Assembly (NCBI GenBank): GCA_017543645.1
Contig: JAFYFR010000123.1
Span: 1 to 44,180 of the forward strand
Length of the DNA stretch: 44,180 nucleotides
Source: Bacteroidales bacterium
GTDB lineage: Bacteria > Bacteroidota > Bacteroidia > Bacteroidales > UBA3824
Direction of reading: 5' to 3'
Shown here: piece by piece, positions 1 through 8,664 of the stretch
Layout: each line of letters begins with the position of its first letter
Numbering within the stretch: position 1 is the first letter of the stretch
The notes under the pieces: generated by a model
What the model was told of the DNA's origin: nothing
Database searches by the model: none
Seen by the model: the letters and a program-made list of their open reading frames with translations, nothing else
Translations under genes and position numbers: made by a program

Positions 1-31
1 AAAAATATTTTCAAAAAGTGTGTTTTTGCAC

Positions 32-64
32 AAAAAAAACGAGGCTGACATCGCGTCAGCCTCG
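32..64 (-). terminator. Rho-independent terminator of the KS operon
   Basis: A perfect inverted repeat (40-49 with 55-64, five-base loop) is followed on the minus strand by eight T residues (positions 39 to 32). It lies about 25 bases past the stop codon of the beta-ketoacyl synthase gene. This makes that gene the last of its operon. Confidence 0.9.
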
Positions 65-87
65 GGGGATGATAATGAATAATATGG

Positions 88-1308
88 CTATAAATTCTTT
101 ACAATCAATGTAGAGTTGGTTCCGCCAAAGCCGAACGAGTTGGAGAGGAACATGTCGAAATGGGCGGAAACTCGCTGTCCGGGGATGTTGAGCTTGGCGG
201 AGTCTTCGTCGGGGTTTTCAAAGTTAAGGTTGGCAGCTACGAAGTCGTTTTTCATCATGAGTATCGAGTAGATGATTTCGCTTGCGCCCGCCATCCACAT
301 CTCGTGACCTGTTTGGCTCTTGGTGGATGTAACGTAGGGGCGGCAGTCGCCGAAAATCTGCGAGATTGCCTTTGCCTCGTTCATGTCGCCGATGTGTGTT
401 GAAGTGGCGTGTGCGTTGATGTAGCCAATCTCTTTGATATCCACGTTAGAAAGACGCAGACAATTTTCCAACGATTTGGCAGGGCCGGCAACGTTGGGCG
501 ATGAGATATGGTCGCCGTTTGACGAAAATCCCCAGCCTTTGACTTCGGCGATGATGTTGGCACCGCGTTTTACAGCGTGTTCGTACTCTTCGATAATTAC
601 AGTGGCTGCGCCGCCTCCGGGAACAAGACCGTCGCGGTCGCGGTCGAACGGACGGGATGCCTTTGTGGGAGCGTCCTCGCGTGTAGAGAATGCACTGATA
701 CCGTCGAAGCTGCCCACAGCGTAGGGGTTAACCTCTTGTGCGCCACCGCATACCACCATTTCTTCCAAGCCGTTGCGGATAAGGAGCGAGCCTAAACCGA
801 TTGCGTGGCTGCCGCTTGCACATGCGCCCGAGATTGTCAGGTTGATGCCTCTGAGGTGGAATATGCAGCCGAGGTTCATTGTAACGGTAGAGTTCATAGA
901 TTGGAAAATGCCGCCTGAACCAATCAGAGTGGTGTTTTTCTTCTTGAACATTGTTTCTACGCTTTTGTAGACAGGCTCTGCGCTTGAATCGTTGCCATAG
1001 AGAAGTCCTACGCTGTTGGCGTCGAGATAGTCTTGGTCTATGCCTGCGTTTTTGAGCGCTTCAACGGTGGCTACGTATGCGTATTTAGCCTGTTCGGGCA
1101 TAAAAACTCGCTGAGCGCGAGATAGCTGTCCTTTGAGGTCGGGAACGTCGAGTTTTGAAGTAAGTCCCGAGCGGAATCCCATTTCCTTGCGTACTGGGTC
1201 TAATATTATGCCTGAAACGCCATTGTAAAGAGAATCCTTTACCTCGTCGAGATTTTTGCCTAAGCATGAGTATATGCCCATGCCAGTGATTACTACTCTT
1301 TTTTCCAT
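88..1308 (-). CDS. Beta-ketoacyl-ACP synthase (KAS I/II, FabF-like)
   Basis: This 406-residue condensing enzyme would extend an acyl-ACP chain by decarboxylative condensation in the cytoplasm. The thiolase-fold active site is complete: Cys163 in a GACASG motif, His300 in INAHAT, Lys330 and His335 in a KSQTGHE motif, and the glycine-rich FGFGGTNS near residue 392. Length matches FabF. The start codon overlaps the end of the upstream acyltransferase gene by 16 bases, so the two are probably translationally coupled. It is the last of three genes and is closed by a strong terminator. The neighbours (a PlsC-type acyltransferase and a CrtI-like oxidoreductase) are not those of a fab operon, so a specialised lipid or polyene role is more likely than bulk fatty acid synthesis. 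That role is inference; the enzyme class is firm. Confidence 0.9.
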   Translation of the reverse strand: MEKRVVITGMGIYSCLGKNLDEVKDSLYNGVSGIILDPVRKEMGFRSGLTSKLDVPDLKGQLSRAQRVFMPEQAKYAYVATVEALKNAGIDQDYLDANSVGLLYGNDSSAEPVYKSVETMFKKKNTTLIGSGGIFQSMNSTVTMNLGCIFHLRGINLTISGACASGSHAIGLGSLLIRNGLEEMVVCGGAQEVNPYAVGSFDGISAFSTREDAPTKASRPFDRDRDGLVPGGGAATVIIEEYEHAVKRGANIIAEVKGWGFSSNGDHISSPNVAGPAKSLENCLRLSNVDIKEIGYINAHATSTHIGDMNEAKAISQIFGDCRPYVTSTKSQTGHEMWMAGASEIIYSILMMKNDFVAANLNFENPDEDSAKLNIPGQRVSAHFDMFLSNSFGFGGTNSTLIVKNL

Positions 1309-2708
1309 GTATTTTTAGTTAATAAATTATCCAATTTTTCAAATAAACGTTTTCTGAGTTCAATTGTTTCCGCGAGTCCTTTGCCGCGCCGCTTGTTTTT
1401 GCTGCGTTTCGACTTTATGCGGAACCGCCATTCGCGTTTTAACCCTATGAATGTCTGCCGGTAGTTCCATGCGAACAATCCTAAAAACGGCAACAATATC
1501 AAATGTATTGTGGCGTAGAGCCAGTTCCAAAAGTATCCTTCCAGGAAGAAGAACAGACTGTAGCACAGCGGAAACGCTATCAACGCTCCTACGGCGAACC
1601 TTATGCCTCCGACAAACATGGTCATGTGTCCGTTGCCCGCCTTGAATTTTTTGGTTAGCGGCTGCGGCGACAAAAATATCAAAATATTTGGTATCGATGC
1701 CGCCACAAACAGCGGAAACAGGCATATCAGCGAAAGTAGCCTGAATATGAAACTGCCTGTGCGGAACGGTATGTCGAAATTGTCGTCGGCTATGCGGAAA
1801 CGTTTGCAGTTGCGCTTGAGAGTGGATGCGTCTGCGTATATTTCGGCGGATACTTCGGGGGCGGTTTCTTTGATGTCCTGAAGCTCTTTGAAAAGTGCCT
1901 TGTCGGACTCTAACTTGTCGGGCAGATAGGTGGGGTCGCCGCCGCAGAGCCGGCAGTACCGTTTGCCGTAGGTTTCGCGTATGTGGTCGATAGCCTCGTA
2001 GTTGTCAAGGTCGGTGATGTTGAGCATCATGTTAGAAATCTGCTCTCTTACCTGCTGGTTTACAATGCGCTGGACGGTTCGCGGCTTGGTCTGGAACTGC
2101 TCGTAGTACGGCATCAGCGAAATTGGCTTGCCGCATACTATCATCATGTCCTCACGGAATTTGAAATAGTTGCTGTAATGGTTGCAGATGGGCAGAATCA
2201 CTATTTCGGTCTTGAACTCCGATTTCTTTACCGCGTCGAAAGCCATGCGGAGGTAGCCCATCGAAAACTCGCCGAGCCAGCGTTTGTCTTGGTTGAGGGC
2301 TTCTGGGAAAATCAGCACCGTTCCGCCCGATAGAATCCTTTCTCCTGCCTCTGCAAAGATGTCGTAGTTGTTCTTGAGGGCGTCCATTCCGTCAAAGTCG
2401 ATACGGAATGCCGGCAGAAGGTAAATAGCGCGGAGGAGTTTGCCGAGGATGGGACGGTTGAAAGCGTCGGCGCGGGTAAAAATGCTTACGATACGGTCGC
2501 GGAAGGCAAATTCCACACCGAGAGCGTCGTTGAGGGCGTTCTGATGGTTCGACGCTATGATAAGAGGTGTGCCTTTGGCGGGGATATTCTCTCTGCCTAA
2601 CACGTATATGTGTTTGTAATATACGTTGTTGTGGAGTACTCTCAGGTAATTGCGCATTATCCTGAAAAACGCTTCTCCCCATAGGCTTCTCTTTTTTTTC
2701 TTCAACAT
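1293..2708 (-). CDS. PlsC-family 1-acyl-glycerol-phosphate-type acyltransferase, membrane protein
   Basis: The protein has 471 residues. Its N-terminal half is a lysophospholipid acyltransferase domain: the catalytic motif near residue 54 reads NHQNALND, where the Asp lies five residues after the His instead of four, a spacing I associate with a Bacteroidota branch of the family; an FPEA motif follows near residue 135. The C-terminal half carries hydrophobic segments around residues 320-345 and 365-410 and ends in a Lys/Arg-rich tail, so it is an inner-membrane protein. It probably transfers an acyl chain to a lipid acceptor. It starts 12 bases after the oxidoreductase gene and overlaps the KS gene by 16 bases. 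The acceptor is unknown. Confidence 0.82.
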   Translation of the reverse strand: MLKKKKRSLWGEAFFRIMRNYLRVLHNNVYYKHIYVLGRENIPAKGTPLIIASNHQNALNDALGVEFAFRDRIVSIFTRADAFNRPILGKLLRAIYLLPAFRIDFDGMDALKNNYDIFAEAGERILSGGTVLIFPEALNQDKRWLGEFSMGYLRMAFDAVKKSEFKTEIVILPICNHYSNYFKFREDMMIVCGKPISLMPYYEQFQTKPRTVQRIVNQQVREQISNMMLNITDLDNYEAIDHIRETYGKRYCRLCGGDPTYLPDKLESDKALFKELQDIKETAPEVSAEIYADASTLKRNCKRFRIADDNFDIPFRTGSFIFRLLSLICLFPLFVAASIPNILIFLSPQPLTKKFKAGNGHMTMFVGGIRFAVGALIAFPLCYSLFFFLEGYFWNWLYATIHLILLPFLGLFAWNYRQTFIGLKREWRFRIKSKRSKNKRRGKGLAETIELRKRLFEKLDNLLTKNTWKKE

Positions 2709-2720
2709 TCGTCTTCTTTT

Positions 2721-4223
2721 TTAGTTGTTCTGGCGGAATTTGTCCGCTAATTTGAAACGTTTGATTAGACGCTGGATTGCGAATTTGCCAGTAACGAGTG
2801 CGTTTGGCAGGCCTCCTGGGGTCTGAAGCCATTGTCCGGCGAGGCAGAGGTTGTCGATGCCCTCCACATTGCCGTGGTGAACGAGCTTGGGCGCGTATGG
2901 TGTCTGTATGAATCCCATGTACGAGCCTTTGTACGACCCTAAGTAGCGGTTGAAACTCTTGGGCGTGCAGATTTCCAACAGCGAAAGTTTTCCTTTATAT
3001 TGCGGATAATGATTTTCTAAGCGTTGCTTAATTTCGGAGGCGATGCGCATTTTTTCGGCTTTGTAGGCTTCGGGGGCTTTGTAGAGGTCTTCCCAATACT
3101 GGTATTCATCGTCGTGTTGCACCATTAGCACCTGTATAATGCCCTTGCCTTCGGGTGCGAATCCGGGCTGGTCGGCGTAGTTGTTTACAATTATCACCTT
3201 GTGTTCTCTGCCTACCGCTGTGTAGGGTTCGCAGTTGAATATCTCCATGGTGGGTATGTCGTCGGTTTTGCAATCGACTCCAAAATAGATGGTGATATTG
3301 CTGAATACGGGGTGTGTTATGGTATTGTCGAATGCCGCTTTTAGATTGTTGTCCATATAGTTATGACCTATTATGTCAAATGCTACTTTAAGGTCGGTGG
3401 CTATAATGGCGTAATCGGGTTCTACCGCTGTGCCGTCGGCAAAGTTGATTTTAGTAATCTTGCGGTCTTTGATTTCTGCGTTAAGAGCTTTTTTCTTAAC
3501 AGAGATTTTTCCGCCGAGGCTCAGATACTTGTCTCTCATGCGGTTAGTGATAGTGTCGGAACCTCCTCGTGGCAGGTCGGCATTGCCCATGGTAAACATA
3601 GCGTACATGTAGAACGCCGAGATTACATAAAACTGCTTGGGTACGTAGTTGTAGATAATCTGATGTATGACAGGGCTTTTGAACCTTTTTGCGTATTCTT
3701 CCAAGGTGAGTTTCTTGTATTTGGCAAACGCAGGAATTACTTTGAGCATTTTAAACAGCAATTTTATGTTTTGTCCAAATTTCATCTGCTCCTGAGGAAA
3801 TTTGGACGGCAGCTCTATTGCTTGGAATTTTTTTATCAGTTTGATAAAGTTGTTAATCTCTTTGCGGTCCTCGGGTGCTATTTTGAGTAGCTCCTCGCGC
3901 ATTTTGCCCAGGTCGCGCCATACGTGCGCCTTTATGCCGTCGATGTCTACTTGCAGAAAAAAGTCGTGGCGGATAATGTCTTTTTCGGGGTCTTGGATAA
4001 CGCCAACTTCCTGCCAAACTTTGTATATCTCTTTTTTGGGCGAAGTGCCTGTCATCCAGTGAACGCAGTTGTCGATATGGAATCCTTTGCGTTTCCACGA
4101 GGTGCATTGTCCGCCCACTACGGTATGAGACTCGAAAATTTCGCTCTCGATGCCGTTGATTTGCGCGTAAATGCCCGCTGCTAATCCGGAAATACCTCCT
4201 CCTATTATTGCTAATTTTGCCAT
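2721..4223 (-). CDS. CrtI/phytoene-desaturase-like FAD-dependent oxidoreductase
   Basis: The protein has 500 residues. The N-terminus is a Rossmann FAD-binding motif (GGGISGLAAG, residues 8-17) followed by the E-x7-GG-x-C/T segment (ESHTVVGGQCTSW) of the amine oxidase/phytoene desaturase superfamily. The C-terminus has the second FAD-contact motif (LAGQWLQTPGGLPNA). Such enzymes desaturate, isomerise or saturate polyene or isoprenoid chains. It is the first gene of the operon with the acyltransferase and KS and has its own promoter just upstream. No phytoene synthase, lycopene cyclase or polyprenyl synthase is present, so a carotenoid pathway is not supported here; the substrate may be an acyl or aryl polyene chain (inference). 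Confidence 0.8.
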   Translation of the reverse strand: MAKLAIIGGGISGLAAGIYAQINGIESEIFESHTVVGGQCTSWKRKGFHIDNCVHWMTGTSPKKEIYKVWQEVGVIQDPEKDIIRHDFFLQVDIDGIKAHVWRDLGKMREELLKIAPEDRKEINNFIKLIKKFQAIELPSKFPQEQMKFGQNIKLLFKMLKVIPAFAKYKKLTLEEYAKRFKSPVIHQIIYNYVPKQFYVISAFYMYAMFTMGNADLPRGGSDTITNRMRDKYLSLGGKISVKKKALNAEIKDRKITKINFADGTAVEPDYAIIATDLKVAFDIIGHNYMDNNLKAAFDNTITHPVFSNITIYFGVDCKTDDIPTMEIFNCEPYTAVGREHKVIIVNNYADQPGFAPEGKGIIQVLMVQHDDEYQYWEDLYKAPEAYKAEKMRIASEIKQRLENHYPQYKGKLSLLEICTPKSFNRYLGSYKGSYMGFIQTPYAPKLVHHGNVEGIDNLCLAGQWLQTPGGLPNALVTGKFAIQRLIKRFKLADKFRQNN

Positions 4224-4272
4224 TAAGTGATTTAAATGTGTTTCCCGACAAAAACTATATCGGTAATTTGTG

Positions 4273-4303
4273 CAAATGTAAGGCTTTTTTTTATTTAAAC
4301 AAA
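4273..4303 (-). promoter_or_regulatory. Bacteroidota-type promoter of the oxidoreductase-acyltransferase-KS operon
   Basis: On the minus strand a TTTG (4303-4300) is followed after 19 bases by TACATTTG (4280-4273), which fits the known Bacteroidota consensus TTTG-N19-21-TAnnTTTG. Transcription would start near 4268, giving a leader of about 45 nt before the start codon at 4223. Confidence 0.75.
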
Positions 4304-4315
4304 ATTATGTTGTTC

Positions 4316-4351
4316 AAAAAAAACTGCCGCAGTGGAATACGGCGGCAGTTT
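4316..4351 (-). terminator. Terminator downstream of the HU/SPOR gene
   Basis: A perfect 10-bp stem (4321-4330 with 4342-4351) is followed on the minus strand by a run of T. It lies about 210 bases past the stop of the HU/SPOR gene, so it ends a long 3' untranslated region and separates that gene from the oxidoreductase operon. Confidence 0.8.
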
Positions 4352-4564
4352 CATAAATAATTTCAATTAAAATTAAAAATGAAAAACAATAATTTAGAAC
4401 TAGTCAATTAAAATTTACAAAAAGTTAAATAATAAACGTAATAACAAAAATTATTCAAAATGTTTTAATCAAATTACAATAATGGTAAAATCCAACAATG
4501 CTAATTCTTAAATTCATAATTTCTAATTCATAATGTAAAATCTATAATTTTTATTATGTCCGGT
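4352..4564 (-). other. Very AT-rich intergenic region, probably a 3' untranslated region
   Basis: These 213 bases are almost entirely A and T and hold no credible open reading frame on either strand. They contain several near-copies of short motifs such as AATTCATAATT. They lie between the HU/SPOR stop codon and its terminator. No RNA gene or further signal is recognised. Confidence 0.5.
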
Positions 4565-5632
4565 CTATTTAGCGTTTTTGAGCAGCCAGACTTCGAGCTT
4601 GGGCTGCTTTTTCTTCAAGGCGTTGTATTGGGCGATGATGTCGTCTGCCTTGTCGCTTGAGCCTACGTAAACGCGGTGCTGGTCGCCTACGGTCAGGATT
4701 TTTGAGCCGGGGAGTTCGCGCTGACGTTTCTGGGCGTTCTTGATTGTGGTGAAACTGCCTGCTATGAGGTAGTATTTCTGAAACTGGCTGCCTATATTTA
4801 AAGGTGTGGTTGAAAATCCGGCATCTAAGAGCGTTTTGGTTTCGGGGTCGTCCACTACTTCGGTTTGTCCGAGTTCGGTAGGGGTGTTAACCGGTGTTGA
4901 AACGTTGTTCTGGTTCTGGTTCTGTTCGGTGGTCTGCGTGGTCTGCGGTTTTGATTTGCTTCCCGAGAATAGGTTTGCCACCCAGTTGTTTACAGGATTG
5001 AAGTATAATATATAAAGTGTGATAAGCGCGGCAATGGGCAACAGAATGAGAAGCCATTTGAGTGCGCTGCTCTTTTTCTCTTTCTCCTTTGTATCGGTTT
5101 CGGAGGGATATGTGTCTTTAACCGATGCTGTTTTAACGGTGGTAGTGGTAGTTGTGGTGGTCTTTGTAACCTTGGAGGTCTGTACCTTGCCTTTCGACGT
5201 GCGAGCCGCTGGTTTGGCTGCTTCCACTTCTACGGGGTTCATTCCGTAGTTGTCAATCATCAGGTTGTTGGGTATTGATTTTAAAACCGTTTCGCCTTTT
5301 TCGTTTTTGGTGATGACACCTACTTCGTCTAAGGTTACGGTTTCGTTTTTCTCTAATTTTTCTTTAATATCTTTGATCAGCTGTTCGATTTGCAGACGGG
5401 CTGTGGTTTGGTTAACAGGATAGTTTTGCATCAGATATGTCTCAAGCATATTCCCTTTGTCTTCCTGCTTGTTGGTGTTGAGAGTTACGATTTTGGCTGG
5501 CGGATAGATAGTTCCGGTTTTCTCGTCTAATTGTGCGGGCTGGTACGATGTTTCTAATGTGCCGAACCCGGGTATTGTTACGCTCTCCTGTGTGAGGAGT
5601 ATCTCTTTGAATATTTCGGTAAGGTTTGTCAT
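4565..5632 (-). CDS. HU-like domain / transmembrane / SPOR-domain protein
   Basis: The protein has 355 residues. Residues 1-125 resemble the Bacteroidota HU-CCDC81-type DNA-binding-fold domain (IPGFGTLET near residue 20 and a second module with DEVGVITKNEKG). A Thr/Lys-rich linker with a run of Thr near 158-165 leads to one transmembrane helix (about 191-211). A Gln/Asn/Thr-rich stretch is followed by a C-terminal SPOR domain (about 285-355), which in other bacteria binds denuded peptidoglycan at division sites. The topology is therefore cytoplasmic HU-like head and periplasmic SPOR. This could link nucleoid or cytoplasmic factors to the septal wall (inference). It is a single gene, divergent from galE, with its own promoter and distant terminator. 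Confidence 0.85.
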   Translation of the reverse strand: MTNLTEIFKEILLTQESVTIPGFGTLETSYQPAQLDEKTGTIYPPAKIVTLNTNKQEDKGNMLETYLMQNYPVNQTTARLQIEQLIKDIKEKLEKNETVTLDEVGVITKNEKGETVLKSIPNNLMIDNYGMNPVEVEAAKPAARTSKGKVQTSKVTKTTTTTTTTVKTASVKDTYPSETDTKEKEKKSSALKWLLILLPIAALITLYILYFNPVNNWVANLFSGSKSKPQTTQTTEQNQNQNNVSTPVNTPTELGQTEVVDDPETKTLLDAGFSTTPLNIGSQFQKYYLIAGSFTTIKNAQKRQRELPGSKILTVGDQHRVYVGSSDKADDIIAQYNALKKKQPKLEVWLLKNAK

Positions 5633-5687
5633 AATTGTTGCAGTTTCTTGTACTTGCTTGTTGCTTGTTGGTTGAAATCTTCATTTG

Positions 5688-5716
5688 CAAATATACTAAA
5701 TTTTAATTATAACAAA
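5688..5716 (-). promoter_or_regulatory. Likely promoter of the HU/SPOR gene
   Basis: On the minus strand TATATTTG (5695-5688) matches the TAnnTTTG element exactly. A TTTG (5716-5713) lies 17 bases upstream, slightly closer than usual. The start codon is 55 bases downstream. Confidence 0.55.
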
Positions 5717-5742
5717 CTTTTTTTTGTGATTTTTTTGTTAGG

Positions 5743-5774
5743 TTGGCGCAGTTAACCGTTTTTTTGTACATTTG
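5743..5774 (+). promoter_or_regulatory. Likely promoter of galE
   Basis: TACATTTG (5767-5774) is an exact TAnnTTTG element. The -33 box is imperfect (TTGG at 5743-5746) with 20 bases between. The leader to the galE start codon would be about 25 nt. Confidence 0.55.
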
Positions 5775-5803
5775 GGGTGTGATTTTTTTAACATTTATAC
5801 TCC

Positions 5804-6829
5804 ATGAAGAAGATTTTGATTACCGGCGGTGCCGGATTTATTGGTTCGCATACTGTTGTTGAACTTCAGCAAAAAGGTTATGAGGTGTTTATTGTTGACA
5901 ACCTTAGCAACTCAAACCCCGACGTTATCGACAATATAGCCAAGATAACAGGCGTTAAACCCGTTTTTGGCAAGGTTGACGTGTCTGTTAAGGACGAGCT
6001 TTCCGGATTTTTGAAACAGCATCCCGGCATCGAATCGGTGATACATTTTGCAGCGTCGAAGGCTGTTGGCGAATCGGTTGAGCAACCTTTGAAATACTAC
6101 CGTAACAATATCAACGGCCTTATCAATGTGTTGGAAGCCATGAAAGAGTTCGGTATCAAGAATTTGGTGTTCTCGTCGTCGTGCACGGTGTACGGACAAC
6201 CCGAGAAGCTGCCCGTTACCGAAAACTCGCCAATCCAGCCCGCTCTTTCGCCCTACGGCAACACAAAGCAGATCAACGAGGAGATTATTCATGATTTTGT
6301 GGCTGTTAACCAAGGTATTAACGCTATAGCATTAAGATATTTCAATCCCATAGGCGCACATCCGTCGTCGCTTATAGGCGAACTGCCTATCGGCGTGCCT
6401 GCCAACCTGATTCCTTACATCACGCAGACAGCGGCAGGAATCCGCGAATGTTTGAGCGTGTTCGGCAACGATTACGACACTCCCGACGGCACGCCCATCC
6501 GCGACTATATCGACATTATCGACCTTGCCAACGCACACATCGCCGCCATCAACCGTATGGAGCAGGGCAAGCAGAAGGCCCGTTTAGAGTTTTTTAACAT
6601 CGGCACAGGAACCGGTTTGAGCGTTTTGCAGCTTATCAATACGTTTGAGCAGGCTACAGGCGTAAAGGTAAAATACAAAATAGTGGGACGACGCGCCGGA
6701 GACATCGAGAAGGTTTGGGCAGACACGTCGCTCGCCAACAAGGAGCTCGGCTGGAAGGCTGTTGTGCCCCTTAACGAAACTTTGCTTAATGCGTGGAAAT
6801 GGCAGCAAAGATTGGTTAATAAAGGATAA
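5804..6829 (+). CDS. galE: UDP-glucose 4-epimerase
   Basis: The 341-residue enzyme interconverts UDP-glucose and UDP-galactose in the cytoplasm and supplies galactosyl donors for polysaccharide and glycan synthesis. It is an extended short-chain dehydrogenase: the NAD-binding GGAGFIGSH lies at residues 8-16, the catalytic Ser in SSSCTVYG near 124-126, and the Tyr151-xxx-Lys155 pair in SPYGNTK. The RYFNPIGAHPSSLIGE segment typical of GalE follows. Length equals the usual 335-345. The gene stands alone between a divergent promoter region and a terminator shared with the convergent DUF3078 gene. Confidence 0.95.
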   Translation: MKKILITGGAGFIGSHTVVELQQKGYEVFIVDNLSNSNPDVIDNIAKITGVKPVFGKVDVSVKDELSGFLKQHPGIESVIHFAASKAVGESVEQPLKYYRNNINGLINVLEAMKEFGIKNLVFSSSCTVYGQPEKLPVTENSPIQPALSPYGNTKQINEEIIHDFVAVNQGINAIALRYFNPIGAHPSSLIGELPIGVPANLIPYITQTAAGIRECLSVFGNDYDTPDGTPIRDYIDIIDLANAHIAAINRMEQGKQKARLEFFNIGTGTGLSVLQLINTFEQATGVKVKYKIVGRRAGDIEKVWADTSLANKELGWKAVVPLNETLLNAWKWQQRLVNKG

Positions 6830-6846
6830 TGCGCTGAGTGATAATT

Positions 6847-6889
6847 AAAATGGGGTTGCCTGACGTTATATCGGCAACCCCATTTTTTT
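6847..6889 (+). terminator. Terminator between convergent galE and DUF3078 genes
   Basis: A 14-bp perfect stem (6847-6860 with 6873-6886) is followed on the plus strand by seven T. On the minus strand only four T follow, so it is strong for galE and weaker, but probably active, for the convergent gene. Confidence 0.88.
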
Positions 6890-6906
6890 ACTATATATAT
6901 AAGGTG

Positions 6907-7893
6907 TTAGAACTTGAAAGTTAGTCCTAATCCCATAACATTTTTGAACTGCGTCAGCGAGAAATATTCGTGTTCGTCTTTTACGATGCTGACATCCTCG
7001 TCGTATACAAGTTCTGATGTTACGTTAAACGATAACCACTTGTTAATCTGCATTGCAATAATAACGTTCCAGTCCACGTCGATTTCGTCGAACACTCCGT
7101 CTTTATAAGAGTTAAACAATACGAGGTTGGTGCCGAACGATATGTTTTTGGCTATGTTATACTTGGCATCCAATTTAAAGTACCATCCGAACTCCGAGCG
7201 GGCGTGTTTGCACGAGTCAACGCCGAATGCACCTTGCTCCGAAAGAAAGTCGTTAAGCACCACAGTGGTTTTTCCGCAGAGTGGCGAAAGGTAAAATGTG
7301 CAGTTTTCGCTCAGCTGATAGTCCATACCAACAGTGTAGGTGAGGTATAGTGGCGACCAACATTCCGAATTGAGCGTGGCAGTCTCCACCTCTTCCTCTT
7401 CGCCGGCGGCATTGGTAACGGTTTCTTTGCTGTATGTCCAGCCTTTGTCGAACTGGCTCTTGTAGTCGAAAATAGCCGAGTAGTAGAGTTTGTTGGCGGC
7501 CTGGTAGCCGTATTTTGATGCGAATTGTAACTTGTCGTCGTTTTTGCGGAAGTCGTCGTATTCATCAATCAGGCGGAGTGTTCCGTACTGAGCCGTTATC
7601 GAGTTTTGCCACGAGTGCTTGCCCTTGGCGTAGTTGGCGTTGAAATTGGCAAAAGCATTTGCTCCAATCTGCTGGTCGCCACCGGGAGCCCAGTTAACAA
7701 GAGCTGTCTGCGATGCTGTGAGCGACAGCATTCCGCTGAATTTCCATACTTTGCCGCTGTCAACATCAACTGTGGATTTGGAATCTTTTGCAAGTCCGGC
7801 TACTTCTTTTGCCACTTCGTCGGTCTGTGCAAACATTGGCAGTGTGAGTGTAACTGCCGCCATTGTTAAAATTAAATGTTTCATATTGATCAT
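6907..7893 (-). CDS. DUF3078-family exported protein, predicted outer-membrane barrel
   Basis: The protein has 328 residues with an N-terminal signal peptide (MKHLILTMAAVTLTLPMFAQ; the Met at residue 4, 7884, is an equally good start). The mature part has the DUF3078 signature, a segment near residue 60-75 reading SQTALVNWAPGGDQQ, then alternating aromatic beta strands and a C-terminal strand ending in Phe-Lys-Phe. That pattern fits an outer-membrane beta-barrel. The role of DUF3078 is unknown. It lies 16 bases after a small membrane-anchored protein gene and is probably cotranscribed with it. Confidence 0.8.
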   Translation of the reverse strand: MINMKHLILTMAAVTLTLPMFAQTDEVAKEVAGLAKDSKSTVDVDSGKVWKFSGMLSLTASQTALVNWAPGGDQQIGANAFANFNANYAKGKHSWQNSITAQYGTLRLIDEYDDFRKNDDKLQFASKYGYQAANKLYYSAIFDYKSQFDKGWTYSKETVTNAAGEEEEVETATLNSECWSPLYLTYTVGMDYQLSENCTFYLSPLCGKTTVVLNDFLSEQGAFGVDSCKHARSEFGWYFKLDAKYNIAKNISFGTNLVLFNSYKDGVFDEIDVDWNVIIAMQINKWLSFNVTSELVYDEDVSIVKDEHEYFSLTQFKNVMGLGLTFKF

Positions 7894-7909
7894 TTTTTTG
7901 AATTTGTTA

Positions 7910-8437
7910 TTATCTTAGGTGTGCCGCGTCGACAAACCTGTAGTAGTCGGGCAGCGATTTTGTAAAACTCTTGTGATACGTGTCCCAGTTCTTGCGGAAC
8001 AGGTTGAGAGCGGCGGTGTCGGGGTATTTTTTCCAAGCCGACTCCAACGCCTGGATCCTTGCCGAATCTTTGTCGACGCCCTGCTTGGTGAGCTGCGTGA
8101 TGGCATTGTCAACGCAGGCGAATTTTAGCTTGTCGTAGTCGGCCTTGAACAACGGGAAATAGTAGTCGAGAATAAGTTTCTGTCCTTCTGCGCCTTTTGC
8201 GTCGAATCCGGGGAAATACCGCGCGGTGTGGAGGTAGTTGTTGGCTACGAACACTTCGCTTTTGGGCAGAGAGTCGGCTCTGTCGCCTATGATGTTCTTG
8301 TCTAAGATTTTAGACGCCTTGCTGATAAGGAGCTTTGGCGTAAAATAACATAGAATGCCGATTAGTATAATAGCGTAAATCAGCCATTTAATACCTAATT
8401 TTCTGCTTTTTGGGGTGAATCGGAGATTTGTTGCCAT
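7910..8437 (-). CDS. Small membrane-anchored protein of unknown function
   Basis: The protein has 175 residues from the Met at 8437. A longer form from 8461 is unlikely because a TAATTTTG promoter element (8466-8459) overlaps that codon. Residues 14-36 form one hydrophobic segment preceded by Lys/Arg, and the rest is soluble and helical, rich in Lys, Asp, Tyr and Trp (FRKNWDTYHKSF, YYRFVDAAH). I do not recognise the family. It is followed after 16 bases by the DUF3078 gene, so the two may act together at the envelope (inference). Confidence 0.65.
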   Translation of the reverse strand: MATNLRFTPKSRKLGIKWLIYAIILIGILCYFTPKLLISKASKILDKNIIGDRADSLPKSEVFVANNYLHTARYFPGFDAKGAEGQKLILDYYFPLFKADYDKLKFACVDNAITQLTKQGVDKDSARIQALESAWKKYPDTAALNLFRKNWDTYHKSFTKSLPDYYRFVDAAHLR

Positions 8438-8458
8438 CTTAATTATGTTTGTTAGATG

Positions 8459-8466
8459 CAAAATTA
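8459..8466 (-). promoter_or_regulatory. Possible -7 element for the 7910-8437 gene
   Basis: The minus strand reads TAATTTTG, an exact TAnnTTTG match. No TTTG is seen at the expected upstream distance. It supports the later start codon at 8437. Confidence 0.4.
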
Positions 8467-8527
8467 AAACATATTGGATGTTTTAATGTAAAGTAATTAT
8501 TATTTTTGAAAAAATGGATGCAAAAAA

Positions 8528-8559
8528 TTTGGAATGTACGAAAAAACTATATACTTTTG
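8528..8559 (+). promoter_or_regulatory. Promoter of tRNA-fMet
   Basis: TTTG (8528-8531), a 20-base spacer and TACTTTTG (8552-8559) match the Bacteroidota promoter consensus. The start of transcription would lie about 15 bases before the mature tRNA 5' end at 8581. Confidence 0.8.
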
Positions 8560-8580
8560 CATCACAATTAAGGAAAACAC

Positions 8581-8653
<73 letters not shown>

Positions 8654-8664
8654 CTAAGAACAAG

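Noticed and set aside
2721..4223. Carotenoid biosynthesis cluster
   Set aside because: Only a CrtI-like oxidoreductase is present; no phytoene synthase, cyclase or prenyl transferase accompanies it.
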